Below, piece after piece: positions 1 through 8,239 of a DNA stretch of 64,000 nucleotides. The notes beneath the pieces are model-generated. The model ran no database searches, was not told the DNA's origin, and saw only the letters and a list, made by a program, of their open reading frames with translations. This DNA is from Streptomyces sp. NRRL B-24484 (GTDB lineage Bacteria; Actinomycetota; Actinomycetes; Streptomycetales; Streptomycetaceae). Both the position numbers and the translations under genes were made by a program. The first letter of the stretch is position 1. The number at the start of each line of letters is the position of its first letter. Location of the stretch: the NCBI RefSeq assembly GCF_000717715.1, contig NZ_JOAI01000037.1, forward strand, positions 62,001-126,000. Reading direction: 5' to 3'.

Positions 1-352
1 CCGTGTCGGCGAGGCCGGCGGCGAGCTCGCTCGCGTGGGAGGTGCCGGCGCGCAGGCGGTGCGCGGCGTCCCCGGCCCGGGCCTCGACGGCGTGGCGGGC
101 CCGGTGACCGGTGCGGCCGGCCCGGTCCTTGAGTCGGCTGCCGCTGCGGCCGATCCGCCGCCTGGCGCGCTCGGCGGCCTGGCCGGCGCTCTCCTTCGCC
201 TGGTCGGCGGCGCCGCGCACCCGGGCGCCGACGTCGGCCTTGGCGGCCAGTTCGCCGACGGTGCCGGCGAGCCGGTCGCGGGTGTCGGCGATCTGCGCCG
301 TCAGTTCGGCCACGCCCGGGGCGGCCTCGTCCGTGCTGTGCCTGTGGCTCAT
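1..352 (-). CDS. DUF3618 domain protein, 3' end outside window
   Basis: Partial gene running off the left edge. The ATG at 352 overlaps the stop codon of the upstream holin-family gene (ATGA), so the two are translationally coupled. The visible N-terminus is hydrophilic and helical: an acidic segment with TAQIADTRDRLAGTVGEL, then Arg/Ala-rich sequence. DUF3618 proteins start with this motif (an I-x-x-T-R-x-x-L-A-x-T-V-D-x-L-like signature) and usually end in a membrane helix, which would lie outside the window. In actinomycetes this family commonly sits beside phage-holin/DUF1469 proteins and is thought to act at the cell envelope. The function is unknown. Confidence 0.8.
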   Translation of the reverse strand, partial: MSHRHSTDEAAPGVAELTAQIADTRDRLAGTVGELAAKADVGARVRGAADQAKESAGQAAERARRRIGRSGSRLKDRAGRTGHRARHAVEARAGDAAHRLRAGTSHASELAAGLADT

Positions 353-810
353 CGGTGTGCACGCTCCTTGATCACGTCGGTGTCGGTCCTGGTGGTCTCG
401 ACCGCCCGCTCGGGCACGGGCGAACCCGCCTTCCGCGGCTCTCCCCGCCCGGCCAGTGCGAGCAGGCCGGCGGTGGCGGTCAGCAGGCCGCCCATCACCA
501 GGGCGGCGCCCCACAGCGGTATCACCAGCGCCAGCGCGGCGATGGCGGCCGCCACGAAGGCCTGCAGGCCGATGACGGCGAGCAGGCCGGCGCCGCCGAA
601 GAGGCCGCCGCCGCGCCCGGCCCGTCGGCCCTTCGCGGTGAGTTCCGTCCTGGCCAGCTGCCATTCCTGGCGCACCAGCTGCGAGGCCAGTTCGGCGGCC
701 TCGTGGACCAGCTCGTCGACCGGCCGCGGACGGCCGTCGGTGCGGAATCCTCCGCTCCGGTCCGGCCGTCCCGTGGTGGCGGGCCCGCTGCCGTTCACAC
801 TCGCCTTCAC
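349..810 (-). CDS. Phage holin family (DUF1469-like) membrane protein
   Basis: About 153 residues from a GTG at 810. A GGAGGAAGGGA SD lies upstream, which favours this start over longer in-frame options. The N-terminal half is amphipathic (VDELVHEAAELASQLVRQEW), followed by two long hydrophobic segments around residues 70-130 and a charged C-terminal tail. That layout, helical region then two transmembrane segments, matches the putative Actinobacterial Holin-X/DUF1469 family. Despite the name there is no evidence of lysis activity; these proteins are usually chromosomal envelope or stress proteins. It is first in a two-gene unit with the DUF3618 gene. Confidence 0.85.
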   Translation of the reverse strand: MKASVNGSGPATTGRPDRSGGFRTDGRPRPVDELVHEAAELASQLVRQEWQLARTELTAKGRRAGRGGGLFGGAGLLAVIGLQAFVAAAIAALALVIPLWGAALVMGGLLTATAGLLALAGRGEPRKAGSPVPERAVETTRTDTDVIKERAHR

Positions 811-1038
811 GTCACCGCTTCCCTTCCTCCGGTTCTGCGGTCTCCCCCTGGTGCGACTGACCGGAAGGAGGCGACGCAAACCCCTGCACTCCACACCCGG
901 ACGCTTCGTTCTGCGTCCTTCGCGGTGCCCGGGGGTTCGCTGGCCCGGCTGCGGCGGGCGGTCCGGGAGCGCGAGAGTCGGGGGCGACACATGATCGACA
1001 CGCCCGCCCCAGGGGGATACAGCACCGTGCACCCGCGC

Positions 1039-1049
1039 GGGGGGGGGGG
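1039..1049. repeat. Homopolymer tract of 11 G
   Basis: Eleven consecutive G, followed by further C- and G-rich runs to about 1070. It lies between the divergent holin-family and 1098 genes. Such tracts are prone to slippage and to sequencing error. Confidence 0.9.
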
Positions 1050-1097
1050 CCCGCCCCCGGGGGGCGCCCGCCGTTCTCAAAGGCGGCCGGGCCGGGG

Positions 1098-1553
1098 ATG
1101 TCCGTGCAGGTGGAGGTCCTGGTCGCGGAGGCCGAGCGGCAGATCCGCGACGGGCTGTGGGAGCTGGCGCCGGGCGACGCGGCGCTGGCCCTCAAGACCG
1201 CGTCGGGTCTGGTGGAGGCCGTGGGCAGGGGCGGCGAGCCGCCGGTGCTCCCGGGCATCGAACGGCTGGAGTGCCTGCGCGAGGCGCTGGCCGTGCTCGC
1301 GATCGGCATCGCCCGGACGCACGGCCGGCTGGCCTGGTTCCTCGCCGGGGCCAGCACCGCGCTCGCGCCGGTCCTGCACTGGCGGGTCCTGCCCGCCGAG
1401 CACGGGCAGTCCTTCGGCACAGTCGTTCCCGCACCGGAGGAACTCGCCGACGCCGAGAACGCGATCCGCCGCCTGCACGCGGTGCTCGGCGGCATCGGCA
1501 CCCGCGTGGCGGAGGCGCCGCCCGAGGACGCCGAACCCGGCCCGGTCGGGTGA
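1098..1553 (+). CDS. Hypothetical protein, helical
   Basis: 151 residues, family not recognised. It is rich in Ala, Leu, Glu and Arg and probably all-helical. No signal peptide or membrane segment is present. It contains a Trp/Leu patch (HGRLAWFLAGASTALAPVL) in the middle and an acidic, Pro-rich end. GC skew by codon position supports a real coding region. The ATG at 1098 has only a weak upstream GGGG; the GTG two codons later is an equally good start. It stands alone, converging on the aminopeptidase gene through a shared hairpin terminator. Confidence 0.6.
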   Translation: MSVQVEVLVAEAERQIRDGLWELAPGDAALALKTASGLVEAVGRGGEPPVLPGIERLECLREALAVLAIGIARTHGRLAWFLAGASTALAPVLHWRVLPAEHGQSFGTVVPAPEELADAENAIRRLHAVLGGIGTRVAEAPPEDAEPGPVG

Positions 1554-1563
1554 GCTGCCCCTC

Positions 1564-1618
1564 GGGGCCGGCCGGTGGGCAGGGGCCCGTGGGGGGTCCC
1601 TGCCCACCGACCGGCCCC
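1564..1618. terminator. Bidirectional hairpin terminator
   Basis: Inverted repeat with 21-nt arms (1564-1584 and 1598-1618), one mismatch and a 13-nt loop. It lies between two convergent genes (stops at 1553 and 1624). There is no U-tract, as is usual in high-GC actinomycetes. Confidence 0.85.
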
Positions 1619-1623
1619 GGGGG

Positions 1624-2583
1624 TCAGCGGTCCTTGAACTCCTCGATGGCCGTCCGGACGGCCCGCTGCATGGCCTCGCTGCCGGCGTGCCCCGAGTCCT
1701 CGACGATGTGCAGCCGCGCGTCCGGCCACGCCTTCGCCAGCTCCCACGCCGTCTGCACCGGGCACCCCATGTCGTGCCGTCCGTGGACGAGGACGGCCGG
1801 GATCCCGGCCAGGAGGTGGGCGTCGCGGAGCAGCTGGTCCTCGTCCAGCCAGGCGCCGTTGCTGAAGTAGTGGGCGCAGATCCGTACGAACGCGATCTGC
1901 GCGTCGACCTCGCGGTCGCTGTACATGCCGGGTACGCCGTTGGGCTCGTTCGAGACGACGGCGTCCTCCCAGGCGAGCCAGTCGGCGGCGGCCTTCGCCC
2001 GGACGCTCCGGTCCGGGTGCTCCATCAGCCGGGCGTAGGCGGCGAGCAGGTCGCCGTTCCGCTGGTCGGCGGGGACGCCGTCGCGGAAGCGGTCCCACGC
2101 CTCGGGGTGGAACCGGCCGGCGCCCCGGTAGAGCCAGTCGATCTCGGTGCGGCGGGTCGTCATGACCGCCGGGACGACCATCTCGGTGACCCGCTCGGGG
2201 TGTTGCTGCGCGTAGGCCAGCACGAGGGTGGCGCCCCAGGAGCCACCGTTCAGCAACCACCGTTCGATGCCGAGGTGTTCGCGCAGCCGCTCGATGTCGT
2301 CGATCAGGTGCCGGGTGGTGTTGAGCCGCATGTCGGCCGCGGGGTCGCTCGCGTGCGGCGTGCTGCGGCCGCAGTTGCGCTGGTCGAAGCGGACGAGGCG
2401 GTAGCGCTCCGGGTCCCAGGCGCGGGTGGGCCTGCGCGGTGCGCCCGATCCCGGGCCGCCGTGCACGTTCAGCGCGGGTTTGCCCTCGGGGTTGCCGAGC
2501 TGTTCGTAGTAGATGCGGTTGCCGTCCCCGGTGTCGAGGAACCCGCTGTCGTAAGGGCCGGTCGGAGGGTAGAAGTCAACCAC
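1624..2583 (-). CDS. pip: Prolyl aminopeptidase (proline iminopeptidase)
   Basis: 319 residues, typical for the family (MEROPS S33). It removes N-terminal proline from peptides in the cytoplasm; there is no signal peptide. The alpha/beta-hydrolase core is complete: an HGGPGSG oxyanion-hole motif near residues 41-47, a DQRNCGRS motif around 68-74, the nucleophile elbow GGSWG with Ser115, the acid Asp271 in HGRHD, and His299 in DSGHAG. These correspond to the Ser-Asp-His triad. The start is GTG at 2583. It is monocistronic and ends at the shared terminator. Confidence 0.95.
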   Translation of the reverse strand: MVDFYPPTGPYDSGFLDTGDGNRIYYEQLGNPEGKPALNVHGGPGSGAPRRPTRAWDPERYRLVRFDQRNCGRSTPHASDPAADMRLNTTRHLIDDIERLREHLGIERWLLNGGSWGATLVLAYAQQHPERVTEMVVPAVMTTRRTEIDWLYRGAGRFHPEAWDRFRDGVPADQRNGDLLAAYARLMEHPDRSVRAKAAADWLAWEDAVVSNEPNGVPGMYSDREVDAQIAFVRICAHYFSNGAWLDEDQLLRDAHLLAGIPAVLVHGRHDMGCPVQTAWELAKAWPDARLHIVEDSGHAGSEAMQRAVRTAIEEFKDR

Positions 2584-2874
2584 GACCGTTCATCCTAGGC
2601 CGTGGCTGACGGCAGGTCAGGGGGTTTTCGCCCGCGCCCCGCGCGTTCCCCGGGGGCCGCACCGGGCGGCCGGGTTCCGCTCCTCGCCGTGCGAGGGGGC
2701 GGCGGCCGGCTGCGGGTCCGGCCCGGGCCCGGTGCCGCGGTCTCCGGCGTGCGTGCTCCCCCACTCGACGGGGCGGTCGTTGCACGGAGGGTGTCCGCGG
2801 TGTGCACGGCCCCGCACGGGGGGCGGCCGTGGCACCGGGCGGTGTTGTTGACGGTTCGACGGTTCCGTCCGGTG

Positions 2875-3315
2875 TCACCCGGCGGAGCAGAGGTCGTCGT
2901 TCGGACAGAACATCGTCCAGACCGGGTTGTAACCGGGCTGCACGGTCAGGCTGGCCGGGTCGGGGCCCGAGTTGACGTTCGACCCGGGGTCGGCCGTTGC
3001 GGTGAAGGTGACCCTGGTGCCGACGGGGAAGGAGGCGTAGCAGGTGCCGGTCGGGGCTTCCTGCCCGACGCCGTTCCACGGGTCGGCAGCGGCCTGGTGG
3101 CAGTTGATGCCGGCGGGCTGGCTGGTGACGGTGCCACCGCCCCAGCCGTCGCTGACCCAGGCGGACACCTGGGCCTGCGGGGCGGGGGTCGTGGCTCCGG
3201 CGGCGAGCGGGGTGGCGGTGCCCAGCGCGGCAGCGGTCACCAGCGCGGTGGTGATCACGGTCGCACGCCGGGCGGCGCGGGCCCCGAACGGGTGCAGGGC
3301 TGATCGGACGGTCAT
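2875..3315 (-). CDS. Secreted hypothetical protein
   Basis: 146 residues from an ATG at 3315 with a GAGAGG SD. Residues 1-42 form a long Sec-type signal (Arg-rich start, hydrophobic core, cleavage near AAGATTPAPQ). The mature ~100 residues contain four cysteines likely to form disulfides and a Gly/Trp-rich segment (SDGWGGGTV). A beta-rich fold is likely. No catalytic motif is seen and I do not recognise the family. It is monocistronic. Confidence 0.75.
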   Translation of the reverse strand: MTVRSALHPFGARAARRATVITTALVTAAALGTATPLAAGATTPAPQAQVSAWVSDGWGGGTVTSQPAGINCHQAAADPWNGVGQEAPTGTCYASFPVGTRVTFTATADPGSNVNSGPDPASLTVQPGYNPVWTMFCPNDDLCSAG

Positions 3316-3787
3316 GACGGGCGCCTCTCGCGGACGGTACGGACGGCCCGCGGATCGTGACGGTCCGCGGGCGCCGCGGTGGCGCCGTGTTCGGTGTTCA
3401 TGGGCGGCTTCCTCAGTGCTCGGTTCGCACCCCCACCACTCCAGTGTCCGCGCGAAACGGCGTGCGCAACACCCCTTTCGGCGCGCCGACTTCCCGTTGC
3501 CGTACGACCACTGAGCATGACCGCCACTCAGCACCGGGCAGGAGCGAACCCGGTGTCGTGCCCCGCCTGGCAGGTGCGGGCACCGGAGCATCACCGGGCC
3601 CGAGTTGCGGGGCCCGGGCCTCGCCGGAATGCCGGTCGGAATGCGGCTGCCCCGCACGCGGACCGTGGCCGTCGGCACGCAGGGTGACCCGGCGCGCGTC
3701 CCCGTGACCTGCCGGTCGGTCGGTCGGTCGACGGCGGCACGCGCCCGCGGGGTGACCTCCTGTCAACACTCCGTGCCCGGAGTCGGC
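3316..3787. other. Intergenic region, no gene seen
   Basis: 472 bp between the secreted protein and crcB. The composition is less coding-like than its neighbours. It holds a short (CGGT)n tract near 3713-3730 and presumably the promoter of the 3315 gene. No convincing ORF with an SD was found. Confidence 0.6.
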
Positions 3788-4156
3788 TCACAGCCGGGTC
3801 AGCAGCGCGAAGCCCGCGGCGGCCGCGGTCAGGCCGGCCGGCAGACTGCCGAGGGTGTTGACCCCGGCCTCGGCGAGGGAGCCGTCCTCCAGCAGGCGGA
3901 CGGTCTCGTAGGTGGGGGTGGAGAAGGTGGTGAGCGCCCCGCAGACGCCGGTGCCGAGGAGCAGCATCGCGCCGTCGGGCAGTCCGTGGGCGTGCGTGGC
4001 ACCGGCGAGGGCACCGAGGACGGACGTGCCGGACACGTTGATCAGGAAGGTCCCCCAAGGGAAGACGGTGTCGCGGCGGGCCTGGACGGCCCGGTCGGCG
4101 AGGTAGCGCAGCGGCGCGCCGATCATGCCGCCGAGGAAGACGACGAGCACGGCCAT
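3788..4156 (-). CDS. crcB: CrcB/Fluc fluoride channel
   Basis: 122 residues, the usual size of one Fluc subunit. It exports fluoride passively across the cytoplasmic membrane as a dual-topology dimer. The N-terminal GGMIGAPLRYLAD motif, the WGTFLINVSGT segment (conserved Asn of the pore) and the GVCGALTTFSTPTYET segment with the TTFST signature are present, with four hydrophobic helices in total. Its ATG overlaps the stop of the upstream DUF190 gene (ATGA). Only one crcB is present here, whereas many actinomycetes carry two in tandem. Confidence 0.93.
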   Translation of the reverse strand: MAVLVVFLGGMIGAPLRYLADRAVQARRDTVFPWGTFLINVSGTSVLGALAGATHAHGLPDGAMLLLGTGVCGALTTFSTPTYETVRLLEDGSLAEAGVNTLGSLPAGLTAAAAGFALLTRL

Positions 4157-4443
4157 CAGGCGGTCCCCCGGGTGTCGGTGCGGTGGGTGGCGATCTCGAC
4201 GGGGTCGAGGGTGACGCGGCCCTGGACGAGGATCCGTTCGGCCTCGGGGAGGAAGGGCCGGATGCGGGGTTCCTCGCCGACGATCACGACGGCGACGGGC
4301 AGGTCCTCGGCGAGGTCGAGCAGGCGGGTGGTGTGGATGTGCGAGGTGCCGCCGAAGCCCTCGATGCCGCGGAAGGCGCTCGCACCGGCGAGGGGTGCCC
4401 GGGGCGGGCGGGACGGCACCGGCCGGTGGACTGCCGGGAGCAC
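4156..4443 (-). CDS. DUF190-like protein with abnormal N-terminus
   Basis: The C-terminal two-thirds is a clear DUF190 (PII-like fold) sequence: [21 protein letters not shown], then [12 protein letters not shown] and [11 protein letters not shown]. The family's first strand and helix (normally about 35 residues ending near H-R-P-L-Y) are missing or replaced by Pro/Arg-rich sequence. The best SD-ATG (AGGAGACGC-ATG, start 4471) is one base out of frame with the domain; a GTG at 4443 is in frame and used here. It is coupled to crcB, and DUF190-CrcB pairs are common. Either a truncated regulator, a frameshifted gene or a sequence error. Confidence 0.6.
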   Translation of the reverse strand: MLPAVHRPVPSRPPRAPLAGASAFRGIEGFGGTSHIHTTRLLDLAEDLPVAVVIVGEEPRIRPFLPEAERILVQGRVTLDPVEIATHRTDTRGTA

Positions 4444-4477
4444 CGGGCGGGGTGTGCGGGTGGCGCGGCATGCGTCT

Positions 4478-4520
4478 CCTACCTGGAATGCGCCCGCGCG
4501 TGCCGCGGGCGTCAGGTAGG
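4478..4520 (-). promoter_or_regulatory. Stem-loop next to the DUF190/crcB ribosome binding site
   Basis: Read on the minus strand: an 8-bp outer stem (CCTACCTG/CAGGTAGG, 4513-4520 with 4478-4485), then an inner 8-bp stem (CGCCCGCG/CGCGGGCG, 4504-4511 with 4491-4498) with a 5-nt loop. The 3' arm runs into the AGGAG SD in front of the ATG at 4471, so folding could hide the ribosome site. It does not match the crcB fluoride riboswitch consensus by eye. Confidence 0.55.
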
Positions 4521-4656
4521 GACCGTTGGCGACCGGCCTGCGGTCGCGGTTGCGGCGAGCCCCTCCGCCGTCCGACGACACCAGCCCACCGGCCCGGTCC
4601 CGGCCGTCCCGGCGGGGGTCACCCGGGGGCCGGTGGCCCGCCGCGGGACGGCGGAC

Positions 4657-6279
4657 TCAGCGGCTGCGGGTGCGGTACTGCGGGTCGCCGAAGTCGGCGT
4701 GGAGGCCGCGGCCGGTCAGGTCCCACACCCACAGGCCGGCGAAGGCTCCGGTGAAACCGAGGGCGCGGATGCCGCCGGGGTCGTGTTCCTCGGCGTGCTC
4801 GTCCGAGAGGACGGTGGCGTCCAGCGGGGGGCCGAAGGACCGCCAGCCGTCGCCGAAGTCGCGGCGGAAGCGCAGGGCGGGGCCGTCGAGGTCGAGGCCT
4901 AGGCCCACCGGGGCGCCGGCGGGGACGGGTTCCTCTCCCGTCTCGTCGAGGGTGGTCACGCCGCGGTCGCAGGCGGCCCGGCGCAGCACGGTGCGGCCGG
5001 TGTCGTCGGCGGTCAGGTGCAGGAAGTACCAGTTGCGGGTGTTGTAGTAGGCGGTGATCCCGGCCAGGTGCTGGAAGCCGGTGGGTGCGAAGTCGACGGA
5101 GGTCTCGAAGGAGCAGTGCCGGGCGGTGACGCGCCGGGCGGCCAGGGAGGCTCCGGTGAGGCTCTGCGGGGAGCGGCCGCCGCGCAGCCGGAGCCGGCCG
5201 GGGCGTGCGGTCGAGGAGATCCAGTCGGGGGTGGCGGGGCGGCGCAGGGTGGACCAGTCCGGCCCGGGCAGGGGCGCTGCGGCGTGGCCGGGAGGCGGGG
5301 TCCCGCCGCTGCGGGGCAGGCGGGCGGGAGGGGCCGGGACGGAGGTCTCGGGGAGGCCGCCGGGGGTGCGCGGCCAGCCGTCGCCGGTCCAGTGGACGGG
5401 GGCGAGGGCGGTCTCCCGGCCGAGGATGCACGGGCCGCGGCGTCCCTCGGGCCGGGCGACGAGGTAGGCGAGGTGGGTGGCGCCGTCGGGGGTGTCGACG
5501 AGGCTGCCGTGTCCGGCCTTCTGCAGGGGCAGGTCGGGGTGGTCGCGGGCGGTGATCAGCGGGCCGGCCGGGTCGGGCTCGTAGGGTCCGGCGAGGCTCC
5601 GGGAGCGGGCGGCGGTGACCTGGTGGCCGTATCCGGTGCCGCCGTCCGCGGTGATCAGGTAGTACCACTGCCCGCGGCGGTGCAGGGTGGGGCCCTCGAC
5701 CCAGCCGGCCCGCGGCGGGAGCAGCAGGCGGACGGGTTCGCCGACGAGTCGGCGCCGGGCCCGGTCGTAGCGGGTGGCCTCCAGTCCGGCGCTGCCGCCG
5801 TGGCCCGGCCGCCAGTCGTGGACGAGGTTGACCAGCCAGCTGCCGTCGGTGTCGTGGAACAGGGTGGCGTCGAAGCCGCGGGCGTGCAGCAGCACCGGGT
5901 CGGACCACGGGCCGTCGACCGAGGCGGCGGTGACCACGTAGGTGGGGCAGTCGGTGAAGCCGCCGCTGTAGGTGGAGACGTTGCTGTAGACGAGGTGGAA
6001 CAGGCCGTCGGCGTGGGTGAGGTGGGGGGCCCAGACGCCGCCCGAGTCCGGGCAGCCGGTGAGGTCCAGCAGGCGCGGGCCGTCCAGGGCACCGCCGAGC
6101 GGACGCCAGTGGACGAGGTCCCGTGAATGGTGCAGCCGCACGCCGGGGTACCACTCGAAGGTGGAGGTGGCGAGGTAGTAGTCCTCGCCGACGCGCAGGA
6201 TCGACGGGTCCGGATGCGAACCGGGCAGCACTGGATTGACCATCACGCCCGCTGCCCGCTCCGGGCCGTCCCCGTCCAC
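4657..6279 (-). CDS. Glycoside hydrolase family 43 (beta-xylosidase/arabinosidase-like)
   Basis: 540 residues from a GTG at 6279 preceded by GGGAGGGG at ideal spacing; the ATG at 6243 is the alternative. No signal peptide, so it is probably cytoplasmic and acts on imported xylo- or arabino-oligosaccharides. The five-bladed propeller carries the GH43 triad: Asp24 in PGSHPDPSIL (base), Asp137 in FDATLFHDTDG (pKa modulator) and Glu195 in WVEGPTL (acid). A C-terminal beta-sandwich (about 340-540) resembles the GH43_C2 module of two-domain beta-xylosidases. The substrate cannot be told from sequence. It is monocistronic with its own regulated promoter. Confidence 0.9.
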   Translation of the reverse strand: MDGDGPERAAGVMVNPVLPGSHPDPSILRVGEDYYLATSTFEWYPGVRLHHSRDLVHWRPLGGALDGPRLLDLTGCPDSGGVWAPHLTHADGLFHLVYSNVSTYSGGFTDCPTYVVTAASVDGPWSDPVLLHARGFDATLFHDTDGSWLVNLVHDWRPGHGGSAGLEATRYDRARRRLVGEPVRLLLPPRAGWVEGPTLHRRGQWYYLITADGGTGYGHQVTAARSRSLAGPYEPDPAGPLITARDHPDLPLQKAGHGSLVDTPDGATHLAYLVARPEGRRGPCILGRETALAPVHWTGDGWPRTPGGLPETSVPAPPARLPRSGGTPPPGHAAAPLPGPDWSTLRRPATPDWISSTARPGRLRLRGGRSPQSLTGASLAARRVTARHCSFETSVDFAPTGFQHLAGITAYYNTRNWYFLHLTADDTGRTVLRRAACDRGVTTLDETGEEPVPAGAPVGLGLDLDGPALRFRRDFGDGWRSFGPPLDATVLSDEHAEEHDPGGIRALGFTGAFAGLWVWDLTGRGLHADFGDPQYRTRSR

Positions 6280-6328
6280 CCGTGCCCCTCCCGCGCCGGC
6301 AGGCCGCCGGCACCGGCGGGCGGGAGGA

Positions 6329-6357
6329 AGGCTAGTGTCGAACACGTTCGCGGGCAA
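6329..6357 (-). promoter_or_regulatory. Promoter of the GH43 gene with operator in the spacer
   Basis: On the minus strand, -35 TTGCCC (6352-6357) and -10 TAGCCT (6329-6334) are separated by exactly 17 nt. The spacer holds the palindrome CGAAC-AC-GTTCG (6339-6350). A palindrome in this position is typical of repression by a LacI-family sugar regulator; no such regulator is encoded nearby. Confidence 0.65.
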
Positions 6358-6538
6358 CGCCGTCGTACCGCCCCGGCTCCCCCGGCCGCCGACGGACCGT
6401 CAGGACCGCCGTCAGCGGGGGTGTCAGAGCCGGACGGGTGCGGGTACGGCCGGTGCGGACGGGCGGCCGCGGTCCCGTCCGGGCCGCCTCACCGCTACGC
6501 TGCGGTCGGCAGGCTCCCCGTCAGAACGGACCCGTCCC

Positions 6539-6847
6539 ATGGACCTCGTCTTCGCCGGCCACGTCATCGAATGGCGCGGGCCCTCGCCGTACTACTTCGT
6601 CCCGGTACCGGACGAGCAGTCCGCCGACATCCAGGAGGTCGCGACCCGGGCCAGCTACGGCTGGGGCGTCATCCCCGTCGAGGCCCGGATCGGCGACGTC
6701 GCCTTCACCACCTCGCTCTTCCCGAAGGACGGCGCCTACCTCCTCCCGCTCAAGACCGCCGTACGCACCCCGCACGCCCTCTCTCCGGGCGACGAGGTGA
6801 CCGTCGAGATGACGGTCCGACTCACCCCCCGCCCGGCCCGCACCTGA
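6539..6847 (+). CDS. DUF1905 domain protein
   Basis: 102 residues, a single small beta-rich domain. DUF1905 features visible are FAGHVIEWRGPSPYYFVPVPD at the start, a GWGVIPVEARIG strand pair, and LPLKTAVRTPHALSPGDEV near the end. Many members are annotated only as DUF1905, some fused to YdeI-like domains. No known activity is established. The ATG at 6539 is chosen because the domain begins at residue 2. It is divergent from the GH43 gene. Confidence 0.8.
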   Translation: MDLVFAGHVIEWRGPSPYYFVPVPDEQSADIQEVATRASYGWGVIPVEARIGDVAFTTSLFPKDGAYLLPLKTAVRTPHALSPGDEVTVEMTVRLTPRPART

Positions 6848-6852
6848 CCCCA

Positions 6853-6878
6853 CCGCCCGCGGGTGCGCCGACGGGCGG
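6853..6878. terminator. Short hairpin terminator between convergent genes
   Basis: 7-bp stem CCGCCCG/CGGGCGG (6853-6859, 6872-6878) with a 12-nt loop, directly after the DUF1905 stop and before the 6930 stop. Confidence 0.5.
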
Positions 6879-6929
6879 GCGGGATCCGGGGCGCGTTCGG
6901 GTCGGGACGTCCTGGCGGGTGCCGGGACG

Positions 6930-7331
6930 TCAGCCGGTGAAGGGGAAGCTCGGGAGGCGCCAGCAGGCGAGTTCCGGGGGTACTCCCGGCTGTGACGGGG
7001 CGGGTGTTCCCATGCCGATGACGTAGAGCCAGGTCAGGGCTGCGGCGGTGAGGACCATGACGGGCAGCAGGTACCGGCGGCTGCGCGGCAGCGGGGAGAG
7101 CACCGCGCCGAGCACCAGCAGCGTGACGAAGAGGACCGCCCACACGGAGCGGGTGGCCGCACCGAGTCGGGGATCGGGTTCGTGGTCCTGGGTCAGGCAC
7201 CAGTGCCAGGCGTCCACCACCTGCGAGGTGCCGTAGAGGACGCCGCCGGTGGCGAGGACGAACGCCGCGAGGACCCACAGCGCCACCCATGCACAGCCGC
7301 CGGCCCTCCGGCGGTCCTTGGTCAGCTCCAC
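6930..7331 (-). CDS. Hypothetical membrane protein
   Basis: 133 residues from a GTG at 7331 preceded by a G-rich SD. Three hydrophobic segments (about 14-35, 60-80 and 88-106) separate short charged loops; a Trp/Cys-containing loop (DAWHWCLTQDHEPDPR) follows the first helix. The family was not recognised. It lies directly downstream of the AMIN-like gene (112-bp gap) and may be co-transcribed. Confidence 0.6.
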   Translation of the reverse strand: MELTKDRRRAGGCAWVALWVLAAFVLATGGVLYGTSQVVDAWHWCLTQDHEPDPRLGAATRSVWAVLFVTLLVLGAVLSPLPRSRRYLLPVMVLTAAALTWLYVIGMGTPAPSQPGVPPELACWRLPSFPFTG

Positions 7332-7442
7332 GCCACCCCCCTTGATCGTCCCCTGCCTCCGGACGCCTGCTGCCCGCGTGCGGTTCCGCGACGCCCCCGT
7401 GCGGGCCGCTGCCGGCACAGGGGCGTGCGTCCGTCCGCCGGA

Positions 7443-8027
7443 TCAGCCCGTGCTGCCCCAGGTGTGCGCCACGTCGATCACCAGGCGGTTGTCGAGCTGG
7501 AAGACGCGGTACGGCAGCCGCGCCCGGACCCCGAGCCCGATCTGGGTCTCGCCCGCGTGCGTCCCGCCGCCCCGGGCCTCCACGAAGGTGGGGTAGCCGG
7601 TGAAGTCCAGGCCGGGCAGCTTCTCCCCCGTGCGCAGCGGGTAGGTCGGGTTCCAGCCAGCGTCGGTGGTGTGCGCGCCGATGACGATGTTCAGGACCTT
7701 GCCTCCCGCGACGGGGATCCGGCGGTCGTCGGTGGTGGTGCCGATCGGCGAGTCCCGGTAGTCGATCCAGTACGCCACCGGGGTGGCGGGCGACGAGCCG
7801 GGCACGTCCACGACCATGCGGTCGAAGCAGGGTTGCGTCCCCGTCCTGATGCCCGTCATGGACCGGTAGTCGTCCGTCCTGGCCGCACCCTTCCTGTCGA
7901 GGCTGCCCCAGCCGGACTCGCACGCCGCGGCGGTGGCCGCCGTCCCGGTCACGGCTGCGGCCGGTGTCACCGCCGCACCGAGCCCCACGAGCACGAGTGC
8001 CACCGGCAGTGCCGTCCAACGTCGCAT
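7443..8027 (-). CDS. Secreted AMIN-like domain protein
   Basis: 194 residues from an ATG at 8027. Signal peptide over about 1-36 ending in PAAAVTGTAA. The mature protein matches the AMIN-like family of actinomycetes: CFDRMVVDVPG near the start, VAYWIDYRD, a long beta-rich middle, and RVFQLDNRLVIDVAHTW at the end. AMIN domains are small beta-sandwich envelope domains; this branch is often a lipoprotein, but no lipobox Cys is seen here. Probably secreted or cell-wall associated. Exact role unknown. Confidence 0.8.
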   Translation of the reverse strand: MRRWTALPVALVLVGLGAAVTPAAAVTGTAATAAACESGWGSLDRKGAARTDDYRSMTGIRTGTQPCFDRMVVDVPGSSPATPVAYWIDYRDSPIGTTTDDRRIPVAGGKVLNIVIGAHTTDAGWNPTYPLRTGEKLPGLDFTGYPTFVEARGGGTHAGETQIGLGVRARLPYRVFQLDNRLVIDVAHTWGSTG

Positions 8028-8239
8028 GTGATTCCCCCGTTCGATGTGTTGATCGTTCACCCGTGTAAACGCCCCGTCGCCGCCGGAGGTCTCACGGCGC
8101 GGGCGGATCCTCCGCGCGACGCTCCGGGCGGTGAGGGGTCCGGCCGTGTGACCGGCCGATTCCGGGGCAGCCGGTCGGACGGGGAACGCGCCGCGGCGGG
8201 ACCGGCCCGTGCGGCGCCCCCGACCACGAAGGAGGCACG

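Noticed and set aside
349..810. Prophage because of a holin-family gene
   Set aside because: No terminase, capsid, tail, integrase or lysin gene is near; this holin family is a common chromosomal envelope protein pair with DUF3618.
355..2598. A 747-codon open frame across the first genes
   Set aside because: It is antisense to the holin and prolyl aminopeptidase genes, which have clear motifs. The product is low-complexity.
4444..4656. Fluoride (crcB) riboswitch upstream of the DUF190/crcB genes
   Set aside because: The hairpin there does not show the conserved fluoride aptamer sequences (e.g. the CTGATG...CTCCTAC end). A covariance-model search would settle it.
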